25,716 bases of DNA. Origin: Tritrichomonas foetus. Its lineage: Eukaryota; Parabasalia; Tritrichomonadida; Tritrichomonadidae. A program made the translations under genes and the position numbers. Below the pieces are notes generated by a model that was not told the DNA's origin, searched no databases, and saw only the letters and a list, made by a program, of their open reading frames with translations. Of the stretch, positions 15,944 to 24,523 are shown one piece after another (position 1 is the stretch's first letter; the number at the start of each line of letters is the position of its first letter). The DNA lies in assembly GCA_001839685.1 (NCBI GenBank), contig MLAK01001020.1, forward strand, positions 6,332 to 32,047, given 5' to 3'.

Positions 15944-16551
15944 TTATGTATTACAACTTAAAGGAGAAAGTATGACCCAAAAACATAAGAAAAATCCATA
16001 GGCAAGATGGGATAAACCATACAATAATTCAGAGTCGTTTGGAACCATTAAAACGCTCAATCGATATGCAGAAATTCTGATGTTAGAAAAAACAAAAATA
16101 CGGCATAATAGAAAGTGCTGGCAATAAAAAGGAGAATTTCATGAGGCCATTTGATGCGAATCTTGACAAAATTCCGCAGGGAATGAAATAGAGTTGCGAA
16201 TAAGACATGATTGAAAATATTTGGGCAGCCGATAAATATGACATTCTGATTTTGGATAGCGCTTTGTAGGCAACTGTGAAAATGCCGAGAAATAAGACAT
16301 AAACGAAAAATGATCTGTGAATCGCTTCTTCTTTGAGGAATGATTTGAAAATGATGAACGTTGTTAAATGAATAATGAATGGTCCGATCATTTCCGGAGC
16401 GCGGGATGGAGAATCTGGACTTTTCCAAAAGAATATACTTCGTAACGCTTTCGTTTTGATTAGCTCGATTTCACCTCTCTGGAATTAAAGAAAAAAGGAG
16501 TACAATTATTGTCTGCGAGGTTTTTTCTGATATTTCCTCTGCTTCTGCCAT
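15944..16551 (-). CDS. Yip1/YIPF family membrane-traffic protein with two 25-nt introns, 185 residues
   Basis: The contiguous DNA gives only frame-broken pieces. Three exons, 16551-16504 (48 nt), 16478-16102 (377 nt) and 16076-15944 (133 nt), join to 558 nt, 185 codons plus TAA, with no stop. Exon 1 starts MAEAEEISEKTSQTII and continues in exon 2 as RGEIELIKTKALRSIFF, matching the cytosolic 'T...RDLk.i..kl' segment of YIPF proteins. Then come GPFIIHLTTFIIF (family 'WGPL...' first membrane span), FFVYVLFLGIFTVAYK, and the 'GYs..P' region as SYSQLYFIP. Across the second junction LPALSIMP joins ISAYRLSVLM, ending with the last span AYGFFLCFWVIL, as in the family's '...YP.flFY....W.il'. Yip1/YIPF proteins are five-span Golgi/ER proteins working with Rab GTPases in vesicle formation. 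Without splicing, the frame stops early in exon 1-intron 1 and again before the last span. Divergent from the Vps34-like kinase, 249 nt away. Confidence 0.75.
16077..16101 (-). other. Intron 2 of the Yip1 gene, 25 nt
   Basis: On the minus strand it begins GTATTTTTG, continues with a run of T and ends TTCTAACATCAG. It is exactly 25 nt with GT...AG ends. Its 3' end is close to the known trichomonad branch-point/3' splice element ACTAACACACAG. Retained, it introduces a TAA; removed, it joins exon 2 codon part CC to A and restores the last membrane span of the Yip1 protein. Confidence 0.72.
16479..16503 (-). other. Intron 1 of the Yip1 gene, 25 nt
   Basis: On the minus strand it begins GTACTCC, has an oligo-pyrimidine core and ends TTTAATTCCAG. 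It is also exactly 25 nt. It lies between codons (after ATT, before AGA). It contains a TAA in the downstream frame and leads to TGA in the upstream frame, so the protein needs it removed. The TTTAATTCCAG end is a weaker form of the CTAACATCAG end of intron 2. Confidence 0.65.
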
Positions 16552-16743
16552 GTAAAAAATTTCCGACCAGATAAAAAGCGGTTATTTTGCCTTTGTTTCC
16601 ATACGAATGACATAGCATTTCAATAAAGAAGTAAATAGATTATTTTTCTTTGTGTATTAGCTTAACACTTCAAACGAGCAAATTAGATGTGACTTGTTGG
16701 GTAACTTTGAGTCATTAAAACACCAATTGATGGAAGTTAATGA

Positions 16744-18489
16744 ATTCACTTCATTTCACATTTACATTTACAAGAAAAAACAGAACAACATGACCATATA
16801 GTGTCAGATCCAGCATTATTGCCAAATGATTTATACCATATCAGTGGATCAATCACTGATACTTTTGCTGCAATTTTAAGCGGACCCGAAAAAGAAATAA
16901 ATGAAAGACATATTCCAATTGAAAACATTCCTGATACTCGGCTTTTCAAAGCTGCNTACATGCCGCGAAAAATCGAAATTCCAGAATTGAAATTAATGAT
17001 TAATCGTCCTTTTATTGCTGGCTTTAATTTATCAGAAGTTTCTAAATACAAAAAGTTTTTTTCAACTTTTCAATCAGGGATTTTAAAACTAGCATGTATT
17101 CAGAAATACGATATTGAAGAAATCCCGAAAACTCCTCTTTCCATTCCATTTGCACTTTTCCTACTAAACTCAACTCGCTTCCCAGATGTTGTGATGAANA
17201 CCAAAATCGCAATGTATGCAGAAGACTCATTACGGAAAATGTCGCTTGAAGACGCTTGCAGATACGTGAGTATAATCGTTCAGCCATCAAAAGGCTCACA
17301 AAAAATCGTAGATATTATGTTTGATCGAGCTAAACAATGTCCAGAATTTGCAGTTTTAATGTATTTTGCATTAAAAGTAGAATTCGAGAATTCACAAAGC
17401 CAAAATTTCAAAATCATTTTCGAAAAATGGAAAAAAGAAAATTCACCTTATTTCAGAGAAGCAGAAAATGCCGAAAATGAACTCGAACAGTTGAAAAAAA
17501 TAGTTATGGGGGTAAAAAGTGTTATTGGTCGTGATGCTAAAATAAACTATGTGAAAACTCAATTAAAAAACGTTCATTTTAATCAACCGTTTCGACTTCC
17601 TTTATGCCCAAGCTTTATTGTTCATTCTGTATCAACTGAAAACATCATAGTTTTTGGATCATCATTGCAACCAGTTAAAATGGATTTCTTAGATCATGAA
17701 GGAAATATTTATTCAGCCATCCTTAAAGTAGGTGACGACATGCGTCAAGATGCACTTGCTGTTATGGCAATTAAATTTATTGATGATAATTTGAAACGAT
17801 TTAACATCGATATGTGCCTAACTCATTATTCAGTCTTGCCAATTACTCGAAGCTTTGGATTAATGCAATTTGTAGTTGGAGCCAAAGCAATCTCGAAAGT
17901 ACTTGAAGTTACAAATAATTTAATTCAAGACTTTTTCAAAATTGANGAAGAAGAAAAATGCAGAGAACGTTTCATTAAAAGTGCAGCAGCTTATACCGTA
18001 ATTTCTTACGTTTTAGGTGTTGGTGATCGTCATTTGGATAATTTATTAATGAAATCTAATGGAGATTTTTTCCATGTTGATTATGGATTCATGTTTGGTC
18101 AAGATCCTAAACCTCTACCTTGTTCAGTCCGAGTTGTTGGTGAGATGGTTTCTGCATTTGATCATATTGACACAAGAAGTGGATCAACCACACCAATGAG
18201 CCAAAAAGGGTACTATACATTTCTTAGACATTGTGCGGTTGTATTTAATGCAATTAGAAGGNAAGCTGATGAATTTTGTTGTTTAGTCGCTTTAATGTCA
18301 ACAGCTGAGTTGCCTCATTTGCCAGTAAAAGATGAAGCAATTGCGTCTATTTTACTTGATAGGCTTCATCTTGATCTTACAGAAAAGGATGCTGGCAAGA
18401 AAATTATCAGTGAAGTAGAGAAAAGTGTAAAGGCACTTTTACCAAAAATTTATGAATGGCTTCACCAAAAAAGAAATGTGTTTGCATAA
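16744..18489 (+). CDS. Class III PI 3-kinase (Vps34-like), C2-less, start unclear
   Basis: It phosphorylates phosphatidylinositol to PI3P on endosomal/autophagic membranes. Numbering from the GTG at 16801 (562 residues): helical PI3Ka-like domain about 65-210 (AEDSLRKMSLEDACRYVSII; MYFALKVEFE); kinase domain about 240-562. Seen: the ATP-site Lys309 in ILKVGDDMRQD, the class III-like GLMQFV, catalytic loop GVGDRHLDN (406-414), metal loop HVDYG (427-429, Tyr where DFG is usual), and DPKPLP (435-440), diagnostic of Vps34. The C-terminal helix ends ALLPKIYEWLHQKRN. Usual length is about 850-900; the N-terminal C2 domain is absent, and the divergent Yip1 gene occupies the upstream DNA. The frame is open from 16744 but has no ATG before residue 54 (16960). 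An ATG at 16790 is one frame off and meets TAG, so a lost base or unusual start is likely. Ns at 16955, 17199, 17945 and 18262; the first is a silent Ala position. Confidence 0.85.
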   Translation: MHFISHLHLQEKTEQHDHIVSDPALLPNDLYHISGSITDTFAAILSGPEKEINERHIPIENIPDTRLFKAXYMPRKIEIPELKLMINRPFIAGFNLSEVSKYKKFFSTFQSGILKLACIQKYDIEEIPKTPLSIPFALFLLNSTRFPDVVMXTKIAMYAEDSLRKMSLEDACRYVSIIVQPSKGSQKIVDIMFDRAKQCPEFAVLMYFALKVEFENSQSQNFKIIFEKWKKENSPYFREAENAENELEQLKKIVMGVKSVIGRDAKINYVKTQLKNVHFNQPFRLPLCPSFIVHSVSTENIIVFGSSLQPVKMDFLDHEGNIYSAILKVGDDMRQDALAVMAIKFIDDNLKRFNIDMCLTHYSVLPITRSFGLMQFVVGAKAISKVLEVTNNLIQDFFKIXEEEKCRERFIKSAAAYTVISYVLGVGDRHLDNLLMKSNGDFFHVDYGFMFGQDPKPLPCSVRVVGEMVSAFDHIDTRSGSTTPMSQKGYYTFLRHCAVVFNAIRRXADEFCCLVALMSTAELPHLPVKDEAIASILLDRLHLDLTEKDAGKKIISEVEKSVKALLPKIYEWLHQKRNVFA

Positions 18490-18763
18490 AAAAATTTGTT
18501 AGTGTAAAATAATAATGAAACATTATTCTAGCTTTTTTCAGCTATTTTTGTCTACAGAACAATTTATTTTTTTTTCTCCCCCCATACTAGAATAAAGTTT
18601 TGATGAGAAGCTTCATTAGATGAAAGTATTCTTTCAATTATTTGGAATGAAGCGAAAAAGACTCGATTGGAATATAAAAAATGAATTTTTCCTGTATATA
18701 AAAAAAATCAAAGATAGAAAATGATATATATATATATATATATACTATTTATTAGTAAAATAT
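18490..18763. repeat. Spacer with an AT microsatellite
   Basis: This spacer separates two convergent genes. An (AT)n tract of 21 nt runs at 18724-18744, just 20 nt from the stop of the large surface gene. Oligo-T/C lies at 18566-18581. No gene. Confidence 0.8.
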
Positions 18764-21700
18764 CTATTCTTCTGGTGTGCTGTGAAGTAAAACTCTATCA
18801 TTGAAACTAATAGATCTCTTCTTATACACGTAAAACGCCAATCCACCAATGAGAATGACTCCAACAATAGCTCCAATTGCGATTCCAACAACAGTACCAG
18901 TGTTCATACCTGTGGAATCTGGTTCCTCAGTTGGTTCTTCAGTTGGTGTTTCTGTTGGAACAATTGTTGGCTCAGTTGAAGAAGAGGAAGATGTTGTCTC
19001 AGTTGGTGGTTGTGTTGGTGCTGAAGTTGGTTGAGAAGTTTGTGCTGATGTTGGTTCTGTTGGTGGTGGTTGTGTTGGTGTTGATGTTGGTTCTGTTGTT
19101 GGCTGTGTTGGTGTTGATGTTGGTTCTGTTGTTGGCGCTGATGTTGGTTCTGTTGGTGGTGGTTGTGTTGGTGCTGATGTTGTGACTGTTGGTGTGTCTG
19201 TTATACCACTAATCCTTTTAGAACCTGTAAGCATGAGTGAGCTAGCTTTACAAGAAACGCTTAACACATAATCTGGTGAACTTTCATCGAAATAAGAAAC
19301 ATCNCTCTTAACATGAAGGTTATTGATGAAGTCAGAGCATTGGAAGTCACCTGTAAAAATTCCAAATGAGTTGTTATACATTTCTGAATTGTATTGTTTG
19401 GCATCAACTGATGAATCATCATATCTGATAATGATTTCAGAAGGAATAGTTTCTGGTTGGGAATCAAAGTGAAATTCTGGAACTTTTCCACTCAACAACC
19501 ATTTCATTTGAATTGTTGCAGATTCGCCAAATGAAATGTTGGCACGTGAATAAGAACCAGATTCAATTGAAAGTGATTTGGAAACAATTGTTTGATCAAT
19601 TCCAACTTCNCTTGATTGTGATATAGAAACTTCTTCGGTTTCTAAGTATCCAAATTTCNTNTNGAATNTCAAAGATGCATTTTGTCCATTAAAAATAACC
19701 ATTGTACCATGAGCAACTCTTTGTTCTTCAACAACAGTAGTTGTGAAATCAAATGTTTCTTCACTCTCAATTGTATATACTTCAGGTAGGACAATGTTAA
19801 CTACTTCTGTATCTTTTTCAACAGTCGGAAGTCCAAAGTGANTTGAGTAATCATTAGATGTGAAAATATCAGGAATTTCAAAAGATGGCGTAACTACTTT
19901 GATNNGGNAGCCATTAGTATTAACCTTGAAACCATCAAAGTTATCAATTTGTGTCCATCTGGCACCAACATAAACTGTTGCTGGACCAGATGCTGTTGGA
20001 TAAATATTAAAGTTAACATTATGAATGGATGTGGCATTGATTGATAATTGGACTTCACCATNTGCGATTAAATTAACATCACTAAAAATGTCTTTGTTTA
20101 AGACAATATCNTTGNAGATAGCAGACTGTTTAACAATCCATCCTTCATCTAAGAAGATGATAACATTAGAGGCACGAAGATTAAAAGGTGTGGCAAATTT
20201 GCNTGATGGATTTAATGATTTTGTTGTAATTAAAGAAGCAAGTGTTTCTGTATTAATATCAAGAACATTAATGTTTCCATCAACTACACTAAATGAGTCA
20301 GAAGAAAATTCAGTATATGTCATGTTCAATACATCGGCATATATAGCATGAACATCACTTGTTGGACTTGTTAATTTCACCATATGAGTTGTCACATTCA
20401 CAGTTTTATCATTTGTTGGAATGAAATTAACAGATTTGGAGTTTCCTCTGATATATACCTTTTTTGCATTGCCAATTTTATTAAGATCAAGAGAATATTG
20501 TCCTGTGAGACTTTCCATGAAGTAATATTCAATTTCATGAATCAAAGTTGGTAAAATTTGGTCAATTGTTGAAAACTTTTGTGATTCACTAACATGAATG
20601 ACAAGTTCTTCAGTTGAGGTGNCAGTATCAGCANAGAATCCAACTGTGAATGGAATCTTAGATGGAAGTATATTCAAGAAGAACTTAAGAGCTGAATAAC
20701 CAGCTAAAGTTGATTCAACAATTTCCACACCCATACAGTTTGAAGCCTTGTTGAAGCCATGAGCAAATCTATGATTATTTTCTAAGTTGTAGTTGAAAAC
20801 CAAATAACGTGGGAAGTATTCTGTCTTAGTTGTAAGAATGTTAAATGTGTTTTCAAAGATTGGAACTGATGATTCATTATCTAATGATTTCTCAATTAAA
20901 GAATCAACAGTCACTGATGGATTAATTGAAACAAGCGGATCTAAATCTTNAATAGTTAAGGTGGATATTCTTTCTTCTGTAAGTGAGATTCCATATTTAA
21001 ATGTGAATGNATNCTTATCATCAGTTGTTACGTATCCAATAGAAACATTAACGAATGGATCAGTAACCCATAAATGGTGATCAATTCTGGATCTTGTTGA
21101 GAAGTTAGTCAAAATTCGGAAATCAACTTCACCGAGGGAATGATTAACATTATTGAGGATGCAACAACCTATATTTGATGGTGAGATGAATGAAGAATGA
21201 TCTTCAAAGATAACAGGTCCAACAAATCCACAGTGTTGGCTATTAGCTGTGACATTTAAGTATTGAATCTTATTGAATTGAATTGGAATGATGTCCTCTA
21301 CAGTTAAATAGACCCTTTCAACATTATTAACTTGTATAACATCTAAGTCATAAGTATCTTCCCATTGACCAGTGAAATTCAATTTTAGTTTATTTGAAAC
21401 GACAGTTCCATTGATGGCGATCTTTGGCATTTGTCCTAATTTAGCACCAGGAACATAATTAACATTCAAATTAATTTGTTCTGAAGTCTTCAACATGAGG
21501 GCTGCATCATAANATNGTGATCTTTCAATATGGAATGAAATCGAATTAAGTTTTATTATTGATGTACCGATCGTAACATTAAATTCTCCTAATTGTGTAG
21601 AAAGATCAGCTTTCAAGTTATATGGATTATTATCTTTAACAAAGTAGACATCCACATCTTTTTTAGGAAATTCAGAACCTTCAACAATCAAATTATCAGT

Positions 21701-24505
21701 GATTGTAATGTTATTAAAGTANTGAAGTGTGTTATAGTCACAAATAAGATCANCAACTGTNATNTTTACTTTCTTCATATCATCACTGAATGAACATTTN
21801 GATTTGAATTCAAGTTCACCAAATGTAAATTCAGTTGGCTGTTCAACAGTTANATAGGCATTTTCGAAAGTGACCAAGGAATAATCTGGATATTTGATAC
21901 CTTCTGTCTTTGTAAGANTGATTGATGGTGTTATCCTTCCATATGNTCCNATTGNCCCAACAATACTAGAAGCAGCACCTTCAAAGAAATCAACATTTAA
22001 TCGATATGGNTTTTCTTTAGTTGATCCATAAAATTCGAATTTCAAGTCATTGTAATCGCCNTNCTTAAGAATGTCTGCAATTGAATCGGTTTCATTAGAT
22101 TTAACNGAAATGGTTTTAAATAGTGAAAATGTGCATGGATCATCTTTCTCTGGATCATAAAGACAAAATGTTAATTTATTGTTGTAGTTAAGTTCTTTAG
22201 TGACTTTTCCAGATCCAAAGTATTNGAAGCTACTTCCTTGATTTATACTTGAATAAATAAGTTTAACATTATGATCATCGTGGAAGATTTTGACNTCAGA
22301 TGTGANTNTAGCTTGTGACCATATTTTCCCTTTGAATGAAATTTGACAATCTGNATTTTCAACAATAGTTATACCAGGAANNTGATCAACTGGTTCTTCA
22401 ATNTCAATTTCCAAACTATTAAACAGTGATCCAGTATTAGNTGAAGCTGATAAATATGTTACATTCTTAACAATTGAACAATTAACTNTGCNTTNANNGN
22501 NCTNATCACCGAAAATAAGTTTTCCTGATGTGANCTTCAGAGAAGTAGCCAATAAATGTTCATTATCTCTAAGAACTAAGTTATGAATTGGAACATCTTG
22601 AATATNTTTTAANTCTTNCAAGAAAATGTAAACGTTTGTTTTTTNACCAAAAGTAAAATTCGNTGTATCAAATGAGATTTCATCNAAGAAAACAATATTT
22701 TCCATATTATAGGCTTGTGNTTCATTAATTTTCATTGTATTTAATGTTAAATTGTATATATTTTCATGATGTTCACCAAAAGTAACTGGGAATGGTGAAC
22801 TTTCTGCATCGCCAATGAGGCAAATTGATGCATTTGAAATTTTTTCAACAACATNAGATAAATTGACTGTATGTTTTATTTCCATATNTGCCTGAATTGT
22901 AAAATTATTCATTCCTTCAAAAAGAAGACCACTTCCAATTAAATCACTTAAATCTGATTCGCGTGAAGTTGATACATCACATTTTGACTTGTCTTCTCCT
23001 TCTTCAATCAAACAAATTGTGATTGCCATTTCAGAAAAGGCAGATGATTTCAACATAATTGAACTATCNGTTGTTGAAACTCTTAAACAGTTTTTATCTT
23101 TCTTGAATCCGAAAATAGATTTGCATTCTTCTGGAATTTCAGTTGAATAGAAAACATTGATGAGTTGNGCAAGATTTAATTTAGTGGAATCACATTCAAT
23201 TATGTTAGAACCATTCATTAATCCAATATCTGTTAATTTTTGTGAGCTTGGGGTAACTGTGAAATAATTGAAAACTGTTATTGAATCAGATGGTGTGTTG
23301 GAATCATCATGAATATTGTTAATTTTGACATGTGAAACGGATTCTGGTCCAACAGAAACACCAATACCGAAAAATGTGACATTGAAATCTTTGAATGAAT
23401 ATGGAATTGTCAAATCTTGGAAAGTAACATCAAGTGAGGAAGATTTAATTGAAACTCTTCCAAGTACTGGNTTATTAAATANAACNTTTGCTACAGAGTT
23501 AGATTTTGTGGTTGGAACATATTCGAGTGAAATTGTGAACATTCTATTAGATGTTAACGCAGAAATTTCTCCATGAAAAGTGGTTGATTGTGAAAGAGAA
23601 ATTATTGTTGTACCACATTCCAAAGAAAATNGGAAAAATGATGAATTAACGTTCACTGTGACATTAAAATCGAATGGAATCGAAATGATTTCACCAAGAA
23701 GAGTGTTTTCACTTCCAGAAATTGAACCCACAAATAAAATATTATTCGGATTTAACATATGGAAAACTGGGCAGTCTTCAACTGATAACNATTCNGTTAA
23801 TTCCAGTGAAAATCCACTTTTTGGAACACGGGAAGCAGATGCCCATTTGAAAGTAACGTCTGTTTTTGGTATAAATGTGACATCGATCGCCTTATTAGAA
23901 AAAAGAATTTTCATTTTATTTTTACTCAATTTAAGTGATGTGTCTAGTTCCTTGGCATCAAAATAGGTTCCATTTGTTCCTTTCAAATCAAGTGAAGTCA
24001 CATTGGTCAAATAACTTAAAGAAATATTGAATGAATANGTTGAAATTTGTGNATTACTTGGGAATTTAACTGANGCAGCATGAGAAAAGTCAGCANTANT
24101 GAAAGAAAGAAAATTGCTTGTTGTTTCTGATGTTAAAAATTGAACGTTGATTCCATTAATAAACATTATTAATTTTGTTTCTTCGATCTTTTCACTATTC
24201 ACTTTACATAATAAAGTATTTGTGTTATTACCTTCAATTAAAACATTAGAAATGTAATTTTGGAAAATGTCGAGATCGATAGATNCCTCAAGATTAGCAT
24301 CAATAAAAGTGATTGTGTTAAGTTCATGTTGTGATGCTGCGTTTTTAAGTTNAGAAACAAATTCATGATCGCTGACAATTAAATTTTCAGCGCACTCGAG
24401 AGATGGATATTCGATTTCACTTGCGTAAAGACAAATGTTGAATCTGTCAGACTGTTTTGTACATGTTACAAAAGTTAAAAATTGAAAAAAGGCGAGAAAT
24501 ACCAT
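18764..24505 (-). CDS. Giant type I surface glycoprotein with Thr/Pro stalk, 1913 residues
   Basis: The start is the ATG at 24505-24503, giving signal peptide MVFLAFFQFLTFVTC. The ectodomain (about 20-1767) is beta-strand-like, Ser/Thr/Asn-rich, with very many N-glycosylation sequons and few Cys. I recognise no LRR (BspA), EGF or lectin signature. Short motifs recur, such as FN(V/I)T, 'F.FGE...' and LxIES/ISF, suggesting repeated beta units, but no exact repeat period is visible by eye. Residues about 1768-1868 form a stalk of PTEPTSAPT / PTQPPPTEPTS repeats ending in an acidic EEPTEEPDS. A single membrane helix (about 1869-1893, GIAIGAIVGVILIGGLAFYV) is followed by a 20-residue tail (YKKRSISFNDRVLLHSTPEE). 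The tail contains DRVLL, a DxxLL-type sorting motif. The likely role is cell surface adhesion or glycocalyx. About a hundred single Ns fall in this gene, none breaking the frame. Confidence 0.88.
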   Translation of the reverse strand: MVFLAFFQFLTFVTCTKQSDRFNICLYASEIEYPSLECAENLIVSDHEFVSXLKNAASQHELNTITFIDANLEXSIDLDIFQNYISNVLIEGNNTNTLLCKVNSEKIEETKLIMFINGINVQFLTSETTSNFLSFXXADFSHAXSVKFPSNXQISXYSFNISLSYLTNVTSLDLKGTNGTYFDAKELDTSLKLSKNKMKILFSNKAIDVTFIPKTDVTFKWASASRVPKSGFSLELXEXLSVEDCPVFHMLNPNNILFVGSISGSENTLLGEIISIPFDFNVTVNVNSSFFXFSLECGTTIISLSQSTTFHGEISALTSNRMFTISLEYVPTTKSNSVAXVXFNXPVLGRVSIKSSSLDVTFQDLTIPYSFKDFNVTFFGIGVSVGPESVSHVKINNIHDDSNTPSDSITVFNYFTVTPSSQKLTDIGLMNGSNIIECDSTKLNLXQLINVFYSTEIPEECKSIFGFKKDKNCLRVSTXDSSIMLKSSAFSEMAITICLIEEGEDKSKCDVSTSRESDLSDLIGSGLLFEGMNNFTIQAXMEIKHTVNLSXVVEKISNASICLIGDAESSPFPVTFGEHHENIYNLTLNTMKINEXQAYNMENIVFXDEISFDTXNFTFGXKTNVYIFLXXLKXIQDVPIHNLVLRDNEHLLATSLKXTSGKLIFGDXXXXXXVNCSIVKNVTYLSASXNTGSLFNSLEIXIEEPVDXXPGITIVENXDCQISFKGKIWSQAXXTSXVKIFHDDHNVKLIYSSINQGSSFXYFGSGKVTKELNYNNKLTFCLYDPEKDDPCTFSLFKTIXVKSNETDSIADILKXGDYNDLKFEFYGSTKEXPYRLNVDFFEGAASSIVGXXGXYGRITPSIXLTKTEGIKYPDYSLVTFENAYXTVEQPTEFTFGELEFKXKCSFSDDMKKVXXTVXDLICDYNTLXYFNNITITDNLIVEGSEFPKKDVDVYFVKDNNPYNLKADLSTQLGEFNVTIGTSIIKLNSISFHIERSXXYDAALMLKTSEQINLNVNYVPGAKLGQMPKIAINGTVVSNKLKLNFTGQWEDTYDLDVIQVNNVERVYLTVEDIIPIQFNKIQYLNVTANSQHCGFVGPVIFEDHSSFISPSNIGCCILNNVNHSLGEVDFRILTNFSTRSRIDHHLWVTDPFVNVSIGYVTTDDKXXFTFKYGISLTEERISTLTIXDLDPLVSINPSVTVDSLIEKSLDNESSVPIFENTFNILTTKTEYFPRYLVFNYNLENNHRFAHGFNKASNCMGVEIVESTLAGYSALKFFLNILPSKIPFTVGFXADTXTSTEELVIHVSESQKFSTIDQILPTLIHEIEYYFMESLTGQYSLDLNKIGNAKKVYIRGNSKSVNFIPTNDKTVNVTTHMVKLTSPTSDVHAIYADVLNMTYTEFSSDSFSVVDGNINVLDINTETLASLITTKSLNPSXKFATPFNLRASNVIIFLDEGWIVKQSAIXXDIVLNKDIFSDVNLIAXGEVQLSINATSIHNVNFNIYPTASGPATVYVGARWTQIDNFDGFKVNTNGXXIKVVTPSFEIPDIFTSNDYSXHFGLPTVEKDTEVVNIVLPEVYTIESEETFDFTTTVVEEQRVAHGTMVIFNGQNASLXFXXKFGYLETEEVSISQSXEVGIDQTIVSKSLSIESGSYSRANISFGESATIQMKWLLSGKVPEFHFDSQPETIPSEIIIRYDDSSVDAKQYNSEMYNNSFGIFTGDFQCSDFINNLHVKXDVSYFDESSPDYVLSVSCKASSLMLTGSKRISGITDTPTVTTSAPTQPPPTEPTSAPTTEPTSTPTQPTTEPTSTPTQPPPTEPTSAQTSQPTSAPTQPPTETTSSSSSTEPTIVPTETPTEEPTEEPDSTGMNTGTVVGIAIGAIVGVILIGGLAFYVYKKRSISFNDRVLLHSTPEE
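18902..19206 (-). repeat. Thr/Pro-stalk minisatellite within the large surface gene
   Basis: Coding repeats of PTEPTSxPT/PTQPPP type appear on the plus strand as GGTTCTGTTG(GTGGTGGTT)GTGTTGGTG(C/T)TGATGTT blocks. Units are of unequal length and all in frame. Expect length variation between alleles. Such stalks are usually heavily O-glycosylated. Confidence 0.85.
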
Positions 24506-24518
24506 TTTCAACAAAAAT

Positions 24519-24523
24519 TGTGA
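24519..24523 (-). promoter_or_regulatory. Candidate Inr of the large surface gene
   Basis: The minus strand reads TCACA (A at 24521) only 16 nt before the ATG at 24505. This fits the trichomonad initiator TCA-pyrimidine-A/T and its usual position. A second match, TCATA, lies a few nt further upstream. Confidence 0.45.

Noticed and set aside
16057..16428. 123-codon minus-strand frame overlapping the Yip1 gene
   Set aside because: It is a shifted reading of the Yip1 exon 2. Only the other frame, joined by the two 25-nt introns, gives family-like sequence throughout.
18849..19185. Plus-strand frames rich in Val/Leu/Gly opposite the Thr/Pro stalk
   Set aside because: They are antisense shadows of the coding minisatellite.
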